A stretch of DNA of 47,672 bases from Pseudomonadota bacterium. GTDB taxonomy: Bacteria > Pseudomonadota > Gammaproteobacteria > Burkholderiales > Burkholderiaceae_C. Of the stretch, positions 17,723 through 26,793 are shown one piece after another. The position numbers were made by a program, and so were the translations under genes. Positions within the stretch are counted from its first letter, which is position 1. The number at the start of each line of letters is the position of its first letter. The stretch spans positions 1 to 47,672 of the forward strand of contig JAUNHQ010000016.1 of assembly GCA_030535425.1 (NCBI GenBank), read 5' to 3'. The notes under the pieces are model-generated. The model was not told the origin of the DNA. It worked only from the letters and a program-made list of their open reading frames with translations, and ran no database searches.

Positions 17723-18631
17723 CTAACGCCCGCGCAGCACGGCCAGCAGCGCCGCCAGCACGATCAGCGCGCCGCCGGCCCAAGTGGCTGCCCCCGGCCA
17801 GGCCGCCCCCAGCGCCACGGCCGAGACACTGGCAAACACCACCTCCGACAGCATGATGAGCGACGTGGTCTGCGCCGGCAAACGCGCGGCACCATATTGC
17901 AGCGCCAGGTTTCCGCTAAGAAACGCCACCCCCAGCAGCAGCGCCCAGGGCGCCCAGCCCCAGTGCAAGGCCGGCAGCGCCCCCGCAGCGGGCAACAGCA
18001 GCGCCAGGGCCGCCGGCATCACACACGCCCCGCCGAACATGGCCAGCGCACGCGCCTGGGCAGGCGCGCCGCGCCAGCGGCGCAGCAGCGTGTTAGTCAG
18101 CGCAAAGCAAAAACCCGCCATCAGCGCCAGCCCATCGGCCAGCACGGGCTGCGCAGGCGCCTGCGCAGCCGATGGCCGCCACAGCACCAGCGCCACCCCG
18201 GCCAGCGCCAGCACCAGCCGCAGCAACGCGGCTGCCGTGGGCCGCTCGCCCAGCAGCCACCAGGCCAGCAAAATGGACCATGCGGGCATCAAATAAAACA
18301 GCAGCACCACGCGCATCACATCGCCGATGGTCACGCCCCAGTTAAAGCCCACGTTCGTCAGCCCCGCCGACGCCGCCAGCAACAGCAGCCAGGGCCGCTC
18401 GCGCACCTGCCTGGGCCCCGCCGGGCGCCAGGCCAGCAGCAGCGCCAGCGCCCCGCCATACGTCAGCGCCGTAGCCCACAGCGGATGCAGACCTTGCCCG
18501 TGCAGGGCCTTGAACGCGATCCACGATAGCCCCCATACCAGGGCATTGAACAGCAGTGCCAGCACAGGCAGCACTGCCGTGCTCATCCCGGCGCCGCCTG
18601 GGCCGCGCGGTGCCATGTGCGCGGCGCCCAT
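17723..18631 (-). CDS. EamA/DMT-family transporter
   Basis: 302 aa, ten predicted membrane segments in two five-helix EamA repeats (first from ALVWGLSWIAFKAL, second from LMAGFCFALTNTLLRR). Such exporters move amino acids or other small metabolites out of the cytoplasm; the substrate is unknown. The ATG at 18631 is chosen because AAGGA, inside the end of lplT, lies 5 nt upstream and the lplT stop codon overlaps it (TGAGATG), implying translational coupling. An ATG at 18586 would give 287 aa and start closer to the first helix. Confidence 0.85.
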   Translation of the reverse strand: MGAAHMAPRGPGGAGMSTAVLPVLALLFNALVWGLSWIAFKALHGQGLHPLWATALTYGGALALLLAWRPAGPRQVRERPWLLLLAASAGLTNVGFNWGVTIGDVMRVVLLFYLMPAWSILLAWWLLGERPTAAALLRLVLALAGVALVLWRPSAAQAPAQPVLADGLALMAGFCFALTNTLLRRWRGAPAQARALAMFGGACVMPAALALLLPAAGALPALHWGWAPWALLLGVAFLSGNLALQYGAARLPAQTTSLIMLSEVVFASVSAVALGAAWPGAATWAGGALIVLAALLAVLRGR

Positions 18632-18632
18632 C

Positions 18633-19904
18633 TCATTCCTTGCGGGCGATGTGCAGCAGGCTCTGCACCTCTGCCGCGTGGTGGCGCAGGTTGTAGCCAT
18701 GCCATAGCTGCACCAGCGCCATCGACAACACCACCACCGCGCCAAACAGCGCAATGGCGCCAAACGCCGACAGCCCCATGCCGGTCGCGGCGCTGTACAG
18801 CAGCCCCAGGCCCAGAATGCAGGCCTGCTCGTTGAAGTTCTGCACCGCGATGGAGCGGCCCGCGCCCATCAGGTTGTGGCCGCGGTGCTGAAGCAGCGCG
18901 TTCATCGGCACCACGATGTAGCCGCCCAGCGCGCCCATGCCAATCAGAAACGGCACCGCCACCCACAGGCTGTCGATGAACACCATGCAAATCACCAGCG
19001 CGCCCATCAGCATGCCCAGCGGCATCACGCCCGTGGCGCGGTCCAGCCGCACCCGCATGGACGCATAAATGGCCCCCACCGCCGTGCCAATGGCCACCAC
19101 TCCCACCAGGCTGGCCGCCTGTGCCGTGCTGTAGTGCAGCGCCGCCGCCGCCCAGGCCAGCACGATGTAGCGCATGTTGCCCGACACCCCCCAAAACAGC
19201 GTCGTGGTGGCCAGCGAGATCTGCCCCAGCCGGTCACGCCACAGCCGCATATTGCATTGCCAGAAATCGGGCAGCAGCGCCAGCTTGTTGCGCGGCATGG
19301 GCCGCATCTGCACCCCCGTGTCCGGGATGCGCAGGTTGATCGCCGCCGCCAGCGCGTACACACCCATCAGCGTGGCCACCGCCACCTCTGGTGCGGTGGT
19401 GATGCCCAGGTCAACAAAGGGCACGTCCACCTGCATCAGCAGCGATGACAGCGCCGGCCCCACCAGTTGCCCGCCCAGCAGCACGCCCAGGATGATGGAG
19501 CTGATCGTCAGCCCCTCGATCCAGCCATTGGCCTTGACCAGTTGCGACGGCGGCAGCAGCTCCGTCAGGATGCCGTACTTGGCCGGCGAATACGCCGCTG
19601 CGCCCAGCCCCACGACGGCATAGGCCAGCAGCGGGTGGCTGCCCAGCAGCATGGCCACGCAGCCCACCACCTTGACCGCGTTGCTGATGAACATGACCTG
19701 CCCCTTGGGCCGCGCGTCGGCAAACGCCCCCACCCAGGGCGCCAGCACCACGTAGAACAGCGCGAACATGGGCACCAGCGCTGCTTCCTGCCAGCCATGC
19801 GCCCCGCTGGCACGCAGCAGCTCCACGGCCGCCACGAACAGCGCGTTGTCGGCCAGCGAGCTGAAAAACTGCGCGGCCATGATGGTGTAGAAGCCGGGTT
19901 TCAT
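18633..19904 (-). CDS. lplT: Lysophospholipid transporter LplT-like MFS protein
   Basis: 423-aa major-facilitator protein with about 12 membrane segments. The N-terminus (FYTIMAAQFFSSLADNALFVAAVELL), the AYSPAKYGILTELLP block and GWIEG are hallmarks of LplT, which flips lysophospholipids across the inner membrane for reacylation. No separate aas acyltransferase gene is next to it. ATG at 19904 follows GAGGGAA. It is divergent from alr, as in other Comamonadaceae, and is coupled to the EamA gene downstream. Confidence 0.88.
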   Translation of the reverse strand: MKPGFYTIMAAQFFSSLADNALFVAAVELLRASGAHGWQEAALVPMFALFYVVLAPWVGAFADARPKGQVMFISNAVKVVGCVAMLLGSHPLLAYAVVGLGAAAYSPAKYGILTELLPPSQLVKANGWIEGLTISSIILGVLLGGQLVGPALSSLLMQVDVPFVDLGITTAPEVAVATLMGVYALAAAINLRIPDTGVQMRPMPRNKLALLPDFWQCNMRLWRDRLGQISLATTTLFWGVSGNMRYIVLAWAAAALHYSTAQAASLVGVVAIGTAVGAIYASMRVRLDRATGVMPLGMLMGALVICMVFIDSLWVAVPFLIGMGALGGYIVVPMNALLQHRGHNLMGAGRSIAVQNFNEQACILGLGLLYSAATGMGLSAFGAIALFGAVVVLSMALVQLWHGYNLRHHAAEVQSLLHIARKE

Positions 19905-20286
19905 GGGCGCTTCCCTCTAAGGCGCTGCGCGCCTGGGCCTGGCCTGCTGTGCGGCCCTTTTCCCGGCACCTTAAGGGCACAGGCCGCGATGGAGGCATGG
20001 CGCAACTGGCGCCAGCCTGCGCCTTGCGCCCCCGCCCTTTTCAAAAGAAAAAGGGGGTAAGAAAGCGCCCCGGCCAGCGCACAGGCGGGCGCGGCGGCAG
20101 ATCGCTGGCATGAGAGAAGGGGCGCAGACAAAAGCGGGGAAGCAGTGGGCAAAAAGAGCGGCGGTTATAGCACGCAGACAGCACGCAGACATCCCGGCCA
20201 GCCCGCCCCGGCAGGCACGCGCCCACAGGGCGGCGGTGCCACAATTGGCCGGCAAGCAAGCCATTGCTGCCCGCCCGTTTTGCCCC
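19905..20286. other. Intergenic region between lplT and alr
   Basis: 382 bp without a credible gene. It must hold both divergent promoters, but I see no clear -35/-10 pair. Two features stand out: a hairpin CCCTTTT...AAAAGGG around 20035-20055, and a tandem 11-bp duplication AGCACGCAGAC at 20169-20179 and 20180-20190. Confidence 0.5.
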
Positions 20287-21402
20287 ATGCCCCGCCCCAT
20301 CCAAGCCCACATCCATACCGGCGCGCTGCGCCACAACATCGAGCGCCTGCGCGCGGCTGCCCCCGGCGCGCGCGTGTGGGCCGTGGTCAAGGCCAATGCC
20401 TATGGCCACGGCATCGAGCGCGCGTTCGACGGCCTGCGCGGCGCCGATGGCTTTGCCCTGCTCGATCTGGCCGAAGCCGAGCGCGTGCGCGCCCTGGGCT
20501 GGCGCGGGCCGGTGCTGCTGCTCGAAGGCGTGTTCGAGCCGCGCGATCTGGAGCTGTGCTCGCGCCTGGAGCTGTGGCACACCGTGCATTGCGATGAGCA
20601 GATCGACTGGCTGTCTATGCACAAGACGCAGCAGCCGCACCGCGTGTTTCTCAAGCTCAACAGCGGCATGAACCGCCTGGGCTTTGCGCCCGCGCGCTAC
20701 CGCAGCGCCTATGCGCGCCTGGCCGCGCTGCCGCAGGTAGACGAAATCGCCCACATGACCCACCTGGCCAATGCCGACCTGCCCGGCGGGCTGCACGCCC
20801 CCCTGGCCGCCTTTGCCCAGGCCACCGAGGCGCTGGCGGGCGAGCGCAGCGTGGCCAACAGCGCCGCCGTGCTGCGCCACGGCACGCAAGACAGCGTGCG
20901 TGCCGACTGGGTGCGCCCCGGCATCGCCGCCTATGGCTCCTCGCCCGACGCCCCCACGCACAGCGCCGCACACTGGGGCCTGCAACCGGCCATGACGCTG
21001 CAAGCGCGCGTGCTGGCCGTGCAAACCCTGCAAGCCGGGCAAAGCACCGGCTATGGCGCCTGCTTCACCGCCGACGCCCCCATGCGCATCGGCATCGTCG
21101 CCTGCGGCTATGCCGACGGCTACCCGCGCGTGGCCCCCAGCGGCACCCCCGTGCTCATCGACGGCCAGCGCAGCCGCACCCTGGGCCGCGTGAGCATGGA
21201 CATGCTCACCGTGGACTTGAGCGCCCTGCCCCACGCTGGCGTGGGCAGCACCGTCACGCTGTGGGGGCGCGCCGCGCCCGAGCACGGCGGCGCCGTGCTG
21301 CCCATCGACGAAGTGGCCCTGGCCGCCGGCACGCTGAGCTATGAGCTGATGTGCGCCCTCGCCCCCCGGGTGCCCGTGACGGCAGACGGGGAAGCACCGT
21401 AG
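20287..21402 (+). CDS. alr: Alanine racemase
   Basis: PLP-dependent racemase making D-alanine for peptidoglycan, 371 aa. ATG at 20287 gives the family start PRPIQAHIHTGALRHNI. The PLP lysine is K35 (AVVKANAYGHG) and the second catalytic base is Y256 (STGYGACF). LGRVSMDMLTVDLS and the C-terminal DEVALAAGTLSYELMCAL block are conserved. radA, which often follows alr in beta-proteobacteria, is absent. Repeat copy E begins directly after the stop codon. Confidence 0.95.
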   Translation: MPRPIQAHIHTGALRHNIERLRAAAPGARVWAVVKANAYGHGIERAFDGLRGADGFALLDLAEAERVRALGWRGPVLLLEGVFEPRDLELCSRLELWHTVHCDEQIDWLSMHKTQQPHRVFLKLNSGMNRLGFAPARYRSAYARLAALPQVDEIAHMTHLANADLPGGLHAPLAAFAQATEALAGERSVANSAAVLRHGTQDSVRADWVRPGIAAYGSSPDAPTHSAAHWGLQPAMTLQARVLAVQTLQAGQSTGYGACFTADAPMRIGIVACGYADGYPRVAPSGTPVLIDGQRSRTLGRVSMDMLTVDLSALPHAGVGSTVTLWGRAAPEHGGAVLPIDEVALAAGTLSYELMCALAPRVPVTADGEAP

Positions 21403-21460
21403 AAAGCTATTGTTTATATAGCTTAAAACCCTTGTGTATTGCGCGCAAATGCCGTTTTTT
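21403..21460 (+). repeat. Dispersed intergenic element, copy E
   Basis: Head AAGCTAT-TGTTTAT-ATAGCTT (21404-21424), AAAACCC, GCGCGCAAA and a six-T run at 21455-21460. It begins at the base after the alr stop TAG and points the same way. Confidence 0.78.
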
Positions 21461-21486
21461 ATTAGGCAACCATCACACCATCACCC

Positions 21487-23148
21487 ATGCCCCGCTTAAG
21501 CCAGCTTCTGCACCCCCAGCGCGCGCCAGCCGCGCCCCAACCCGCCGCCACCGTGCTGCTGCTGCGCGACGGCGCGCAGGGGCTGGAGGTGCTGATGACC
21601 CGCCGCAGCCCCACCGCCAGCTTTGCACCCGGCGCCTACGTGTTTCCCGGCGGTGGCATTGACACGGCCGACGCACAGGCCCACGCCCAGGCCGCGCGCC
21701 GCCCCACGCAAAGCGACGAGCACCTCACCCAGGCCATCGCCGCCATCCGCGAAAGCTTTGAAGAGCTGGGCGTGCTGCTGGCCCGCCATGCCGACGGCCG
21801 CCCCGCCACCGCTGCCGACGTGGCCGCGCTCAACCGCCAGGCACCCCTGCTGCCCCAGTGCGCCGCGCGCGGCCTGACCCTGGCCGCCGACAGCGTTTTT
21901 GTGCTGGCGCGCTGGATCACCGACCGCGACCTGCCCCGCCGCTTTGACGTGCCCTTTCTCGTGGCCCGCATGCCCGAAGGGCAAACCCCCGTGGCCGACG
22001 AGGCCGAGCAGTTCGAGCCCGTGTGGGTGCGCCCGCAGGATGCCCTGGCGCGCCACGCCGCCGGGCAGTTCTTCATCATCTACCCCACCATCCGCACGCT
22101 GGAGCGCCTGCAGGCCCACGCCAGCGTGCAGTCCGTGCTCAACGCCTGCGCCAGCGAAGCCCCCTGGTTCACCAGCTGCCCGCGCGGCGGCTGGCTGGCG
22201 GGCAAGGAAGCGCGCTACATGGAGCATGAGCCGCCCTTTGGCGAGCTGGCCCTGGTCTGCCCCGACGGGCAACTGCTGCACACGCTGGACTGGCAGGCCG
22301 AGCAGCCCGTGCCCCTGCTGAAAAACGTGCAGCGCCTCACCGCCCCCAATCCCGGCTTCATGACCGGCCCCGGCACCAACAGCTATCTCGTGGGCGACCC
22401 GCACACCGGCTACATCGCCATCGACCCCGGCCCCGCCGACCCGGCGCACCTGCAACGCCTGTGGCGCGCCGCCGGGGGCGACATCCGCTTCATCGTCTGC
22501 ACCCACTCGCACCCCGACCACTCCCCCGGCGCTGCGCCGCTGCAAGCCCTGTGCGCCCACGCCCCGCACGGCCAGCCGCCCATCCTGGGCCTGCCCTCGC
22601 AGCCCACCGCGCGCGCGGCCAGCGCCTTCACGCCCGACCGGGCGCTGCAAGACAACGAGCGCCTGGTGCTTTGCGGGCAAACACCCGACGGCCCCATCAC
22701 CCACACCCTGCGCGCCGTGCACACCCCCGGCCACGCCGCCAACCACGTGTGCCTGCTGCTGCAAGAAGACGGGCTGCTGTTCTCCGGCGACCACATCCTC
22801 AACGGCAGCACCACCGTGGTGGACCCGCCCGACGGCAACATGGGCGATTACCTGGCCTCGCTGGACAAGCTGGCCGCGCTGTGCGCCGCCGAAGACGCGG
22901 CCTTCATCCTGCCCGCCCATGGCCACGTGCTGCACGCGGCCCCGCGCGTCATCCAGCAGCTCCGGCAGCATCGCCTGGCGCGCGAAGCCAAAGTGCTGGC
23001 CGCCATGCAGGCCAGGCCCGATGGCACGCTGGACGACTGGGTCGCCCTGGCCTATGACGACGTACCCCCGCGCGTATGGCCCGTGGCCAAGCGCTCGCTG
23101 CTGGCGCATGTGGAGCACATTCAGGCCATGGGGCCTGGCAACGACTGA
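21487..23148 (+). CDS. NUDIX hydrolase / metallo-beta-lactamase fold fusion protein
   Basis: 553-aa two-domain protein. Residues about 20-230 are a NUDIX domain of the NUDT19/acyl-CoA hydrolase type (YVFPGGG, then RESFEELGV, with a long insert between them). Residues about 285-540 are a metallo-beta-lactamase domain of the LACTB2 type: NPGFMTGPGTNSYLVG, then HSHPDH (340-345), HTPGH (412-416), SGDH near 434-437 and AHGH near 477-480 as metal ligands. LACTB2 relatives are RNases or thioesterase-like hydrolases, so CoA-ester turnover or RNA decay are both possible. No Shine-Dalgarno is visible. It follows alr by 84 bp, across repeat copy E. Confidence 0.88.
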   Translation: MPRLSQLLHPQRAPAAPQPAATVLLLRDGAQGLEVLMTRRSPTASFAPGAYVFPGGGIDTADAQAHAQAARRPTQSDEHLTQAIAAIRESFEELGVLLARHADGRPATAADVAALNRQAPLLPQCAARGLTLAADSVFVLARWITDRDLPRRFDVPFLVARMPEGQTPVADEAEQFEPVWVRPQDALARHAAGQFFIIYPTIRTLERLQAHASVQSVLNACASEAPWFTSCPRGGWLAGKEARYMEHEPPFGELALVCPDGQLLHTLDWQAEQPVPLLKNVQRLTAPNPGFMTGPGTNSYLVGDPHTGYIAIDPGPADPAHLQRLWRAAGGDIRFIVCTHSHPDHSPGAAPLQALCAHAPHGQPPILGLPSQPTARAASAFTPDRALQDNERLVLCGQTPDGPITHTLRAVHTPGHAANHVCLLLQEDGLLFSGDHILNGSTTVVDPPDGNMGDYLASLDKLAALCAAEDAAFILPAHGHVLHAAPRVIQQLRQHRLAREAKVLAAMQARPDGTLDDWVALAYDDVPPRVWPVAKRSLLAHVEHIQAMGPGND

Positions 23149-23160
23149 CACACACCTCAA

Positions 23161-23216
23161 AACTACTAAATTAATAGCGAAAAACCATTGCACAACGCGC
23201 GCAAACGGCCTTTTTT
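23161..23216 (+). repeat. Dispersed intergenic element, copy F
   Basis: Head CTACTAA-A-TTAATAG (23163-23177, one mismatch), CGAAAAACC, GCGCGCAAA, CGGCC and a six-T run at 23211-23216. It starts 12 bp after the stop of the NUDIX fusion, same direction. Confidence 0.75.
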
Positions 23217-23260
23217 ACCCATAACCCCTTACACTGCCTGCGCACCGCCCCCCCCCCGCC

Positions 23261-24535
23261 ATGCCTGACGCCACCTTCCCGCCCCTGCCGCCTACCGACG
23301 CGGCCCCAGCCGGCATGCGCCCGCAGCCGTACCCCATCGTCTTCACCGGCTCGGGCCGTGAATACTTTCGCGTGTGGATCGTCAACGTGCTGCTCACGAT
23401 CGTCACCCTGGCGCTGTACACCCCGCTGGCCCGCCGGCGCACTGCGCAGTATTTCTATGGCCACACGCTGGTGGCGGGCACGCCGCTGGCCTTTTCCGCC
23501 TCGGTGCAGCGCATGTTCCTGGGCTTTCTGGTGTTCCTGCTGCTGTACGCGGTGATGGAGCTGACCAACCAGTTTGGCGGGCGCGCCCTGCGCGTGCTAC
23601 TGAGCCTGGCCGTGGTGGTGCTCACGCCTTTTTTCTGGGGCAGCGCCATGCGCTTTCGGCTGCGCGCCACCCGCTGGCGCGGCGTGCGCATGGCCTTTCG
23701 TGCCAGCTGGATGCAGGTGTACCGCGCCAGCTGGCCGCTGCTGCTGCTGCTGACCGTGTGGCTGATGGGGTTGGAGCTGACGCTGTACGCCGTCGAGCAA
23801 GGCCTGACGCACATGCGCGATGAGCAGCCTCTGCCCTGGACGCTGTCGCTGATAGAGCTGATGTCATCGCCCTGGCTGTGGACCGCCCTCTCGCTGCTGA
23901 TCTTCATCCTACCTCTGCTCGTGCCGCTGGTGCTGGCCTTGCAGGAGTTTCACTACCGCCGCCTGCTGGTGCGGCGCGCGCAGGTGGGCCAGCAGGCCGG
24001 GTACTGGGCGCAGCCGCGGCGGTGGCCCTTCATCAAGGCATGGTATGGCGCCATACCGCTGGCGCTGGCGGGCCTGGCCGTCGTCGGTGTGACACTCGCC
24101 TTCCTGATCGCTGGCGTGCTCAAGCCGCTGGGCGGGCCAGCCTCATCGCAGGGGGCGGAGATCCTCATCACCTTGCTGGGCGCCGTACTCGCGCTTGCGC
24201 TGCTGTGGCTGGCCCTCTCGCCCGCCCTGGCCTACCACGAAGCCACTGTGTTCCGCACGGTCTGGAACGAAATCGGCCTGGGCCGCGTGGTGCGCGCGCG
24301 CTGCTCGCTCAGCGTATGGGGCTTTGTGGGCCTGCGCCTCAAGCACACGCTGCTGTCCGTGCTGACCCTGGGCTTTTACCGCCCCTTTGCCCGCGCAGCC
24401 GAATACCGGCGCAAGACCGAATCCGTCACCCTCTACGTCAAGGGCGATCTGGCCCAGCTGGAAGGCCAGCTCGTGCGGGAACAGGGCATGCTGGGCGATG
24501 CCGTGGCCGACGCCATCGGGCTGGACATCATCTGA
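23261..24535 (+). CDS. YjgN family (DUF898) membrane protein
   Basis: 424 aa with about eight membrane segments. The signature blocks FTGSGREYFRVWIVNVLLTIVTLALYTPLARRRT and, near the C-terminus, LRLKHTLLSVLTLGFYRPFARAAEYRR are two copies of the DUF898 motif (F-G-G...Y...N..L...TLG.Y.PWA), which supports an internal duplication. Its function is unknown in any organism I know. It overlaps in context with an M48 peptidase gene 12 bp downstream, a pairing seen repeatedly in proteobacteria. TACACT about 29 nt upstream of the start could be a -10. Confidence 0.85.
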   Translation: MPDATFPPLPPTDAAPAGMRPQPYPIVFTGSGREYFRVWIVNVLLTIVTLALYTPLARRRTAQYFYGHTLVAGTPLAFSASVQRMFLGFLVFLLLYAVMELTNQFGGRALRVLLSLAVVVLTPFFWGSAMRFRLRATRWRGVRMAFRASWMQVYRASWPLLLLLTVWLMGLELTLYAVEQGLTHMRDEQPLPWTLSLIELMSSPWLWTALSLLIFILPLLVPLVLALQEFHYRRLLVRRAQVGQQAGYWAQPRRWPFIKAWYGAIPLALAGLAVVGVTLAFLIAGVLKPLGGPASSQGAEILITLLGAVLALALLWLALSPALAYHEATVFRTVWNEIGLGRVVRARCSLSVWGFVGLRLKHTLLSVLTLGFYRPFARAAEYRRKTESVTLYVKGDLAQLEGQLVREQGMLGDAVADAIGLDII

Positions 24536-24547
24536 CCCCCTGAACGC

Positions 24548-25750
24548 ATGGCCACCTTTGCACACACTGCCGCGCCAGCGCCCGCGCCCCGCCTGCCCGC
24601 CCAGTGGTTTGACGGCCGCACCAGCCGCGCCCAGCCCGTGACGCTGACCCTGCTGCCCGGCCCGCGCGGGCCGGATGTGCTACTGGCCGCCGCCAGCGGC
24701 CAGCGCCTGCGCGTTGCGCACCAGCACATCGACTGGCCCGAAAGCTGGGCCAGCCCCGAGCGCGCAGGCCTGCGCGCGCTGATGCTGGACCTGCGCGAAC
24801 ACGGCAGCGTGCAAATCGACGACATCGCCGCCTGGCAGGCCGCCCTGGCCGCCGCCGGCCACCGCCCCAGCCTGGCCGCGCGCATGCAAACCCAGCTCAA
24901 GGTGCTGCTGGCCGTGGCCGTGCTGGCCGCGGGCGGCCTGTGGGCCTTTCACCGCTGGGGCACCCCCTGGGTCGCCACACAACTGGCCGCCCACGTGCCC
25001 CTGAGCTGGGAACAGGCGCTGGCCGAGCAAGCCCTGCAGCAAATCGACAAACGCTGGCTGTCCCCCAGCCAGCTGCCCCCCGAGCGGCAAGCCGAGCTGC
25101 GCGCCGGCTTTGACCGGCTGGCCGCCGCCATGCAGGCCGATGCCGCGCACCGGCCCTACCGCGCCTACTCGCCGCCGCTGCGGCTGGAATTTCGCTCAGG
25201 CATGGGCGCCAACGCCTTTGCCCTGCCCGGCGGCACCATCATCCTCACCGACGGCATCGTCAAAAGCGCCCACATAACCCCCGGCACGGGCGACGAGGCA
25301 CTGCGCGGTGTCATGGCCCACGAAATCGGCCATGTGCTGCACCGCCACACCACGCGCATGGTGGTCGAGCAAGGCGTGCTGGGCATCGGGCTGGGGCTGG
25401 CGCTGGGCGATGTCTCCTCCATCGTGAGCACCGGCGCATCGGTGCTCACCGGCCTGGCCTACAGCCGCAGCCATGAGCGCCAGGCCGACTGCTACGCCAT
25501 GCACCTGATGCGCGCCACCGGCCAGTCTGCCGCCCCCATGGGCACGCTGCTGCTGGCCCTGTCAACCGGCAGCGCCGGCGACACCCCCGCCCCCCACAGC
25601 GGCCCTGGCAGCAGCACCGACAACGGCACTGGCAACAGCGCCGACAGCGGCAGCCAGCCCCCCAGCGGGCTGGACTGGTTCAGCACCCATCCCGACACCG
25701 CCAGCCGCGCCCAGCGCCTGCGCGCAGGCGATATCTCAGCCTGCGGCTGA
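24548..25750 (+). CDS. M48 family membrane metallopeptidase
   Basis: 400-aa protein. Residues 1-110 are a cytoplasmic DUF-like domain, residues about 118-137 one membrane segment (LLAVAVLAAGGLWAF), and the rest an M48 zinc peptidase facing the periplasm. Zinc motif HEIGH is at 258-262 and the third ligand is in SHERQADCYA near 308. FALPGGTIILTDGIV is the usual substrate-strand block. A Gly/Ser/Asn-rich stretch near 350-375 precedes the closing STHPDTASRAQRLR motif. M48 proteases of this type act in envelope quality control. It is in an operon with the YjgN gene. Confidence 0.9.
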   Translation: MATFAHTAAPAPAPRLPAQWFDGRTSRAQPVTLTLLPGPRGPDVLLAAASGQRLRVAHQHIDWPESWASPERAGLRALMLDLREHGSVQIDDIAAWQAALAAAGHRPSLAARMQTQLKVLLAVAVLAAGGLWAFHRWGTPWVATQLAAHVPLSWEQALAEQALQQIDKRWLSPSQLPPERQAELRAGFDRLAAAMQADAAHRPYRAYSPPLRLEFRSGMGANAFALPGGTIILTDGIVKSAHITPGTGDEALRGVMAHEIGHVLHRHTTRMVVEQGVLGIGLGLALGDVSSIVSTGASVLTGLAYSRSHERQADCYAMHLMRATGQSAAPMGTLLLALSTGSAGDTPAPHSGPGSSTDNGTGNSADSGSQPPSGLDWFSTHPDTASRAQRLRAGDISACG

Positions 25751-25791
25751 CCCCCTGCCCGGCAGCCTTTTCCCAGCCCAAGGGCATTTGC

Positions 25792-25848
25792 AAAAAGGCC
25801 AATTGCGCTTCATGCACAAGCGTTTTAAGCTATATAAAAAATAGCATT
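25792..25848 (-). repeat. Dispersed intergenic element, copy G
   Basis: On the minus strand: GCTAT-TTTTTAT-ATAGC (head at 25829-25845), TTAAAACGCTTG, AGCGCAA, TTGGCC and a five-T run. It begins about 6 bp after the stop of the LysR gene (25855) and points the same way; it also separates that gene from the convergent M48 gene. Confidence 0.75.
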
Positions 25849-25854
25849 CGGTTT

Positions 25855-26793
25855 TTACACCCCACCCGGCAAACGCAGGCAGCGCCCCTGGGCAATCAGG
25901 CCGACAAAACCCTCGGCCAGCGCATCCAGCAGCGCACGCACGGCAGGACGCATGCCCTGGCGGGTGGCATAGACCGCCTGCACCACACCGGGCGGCGGCG
26001 CCCAGCCGGGCAGCACCTCTTGCAAATCGCCCCGCACCAGCCACTCATGCGCCAGCAGACGCGGCAAGGCGGCGCAGCCCACCCCGGCCAGGGCGGCGCG
26101 CAGCAGCGCGTCCATGTCGTCGGCCACCAGGCGCGGCGCCAGCGGCACCGCCAGCGACTGGCCATCCGGCCCACGGAGCTGCCACTGCCCCGCCTCGGGC
26201 GAGTTGCCCAGCGCCAGCGTGGGCAGGCGCGCCAGCGCCTGCGGCGTGGCCGCCGGTGCGGCATTGGCCAGCAGCGCGGGCGCAGCCACCAGCACATGCG
26301 GGCTCAGGGCCAGCGCACGCACCGTTTCTTCGCGCGGCAGCGGCGCCTGCGGCGCACGCACGCGCAAAGCCACGTCTACCCCGCCTTCCCAAACGTCCAC
26401 ATTGGCGTTGGTGGACTGCACCTGCAATTGCACGTTCGGCCAAGCGTTGAGAAAGCGCGTCAGCATCGGCCCGGCCGCGTGCTGCAACAGCGCTGGCGGG
26501 CAGCTGATACGCACCTGCCCGCGCGGCTCCACCGCCTGCGCGGCGGCCAGGCTCTGCGCCGCCTCGGCCTCGGCACGCATGGCGCGGGCATGGCGCAGCA
26601 CCTGCTGCCCCACGTCGGTCACGGCAAAGCGCCGCGTGGTGCGCTGAAGCAACCGCGCCCCCAGTTGCGCCTCCAGCGCCGCCACACGGCGGCTCAGGCG
26701 CGACTTCGGAAGGCCCGTGGCGCGCTCGGCAGCGGCAAAGCCGCCCGCATCGGCCACCAGGGCAAAGTAAGCGAGATCGTTGAGGTCTTGCAT
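25855..26793 (-). CDS. LysR-family transcriptional regulator
   Basis: 312-aa LysR regulator. HTH is in residues 1-60 (YFALVADAGGFAAAERATGLPKSRLSRRVAALEAQLG), and RTTRRFAVTDVGQQ plus a co-inducer domain from about residue 88 (QVRISCPPALLQHAAGPML) follow. This is the AaeR/PtxR-like subgroup that often controls quinone or aromatic-stress oxidoreductases. There is no divergent partner gene, so targets cannot be inferred from position. A short inverted repeat GTGC-TATCCG-GCAC (26796-26809) sits just before the ATG and could be an autoregulatory site. Confidence 0.9.
   Translation of the reverse strand: MQDLNDLAYFALVADAGGFAAAERATGLPKSRLSRRVAALEAQLGARLLQRTTRRFAVTDVGQQVLRHARAMRAEAEAAQSLAAAQAVEPRGQVRISCPPALLQHAAGPMLTRFLNAWPNVQLQVQSTNANVDVWEGGVDVALRVRAPQAPLPREETVRALALSPHVLVAAPALLANAAPAATPQALARLPTLALGNSPEAGQWQLRGPDGQSLAVPLAPRLVADDMDALLRAALAGVGCAALPRLLAHEWLVRGDLQEVLPGWAPPPGVVQAVYATRQGMRPAVRALLDALAEGFVGLIAQGRCLRLPGGV

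Noticed and set aside
21496-23193. A 565-codon open frame antisense to the NUDIX fusion
   Set aside because: Gly/Ala/Val/Gln-rich with no motif; the sense strand carries all metal-binding motifs.
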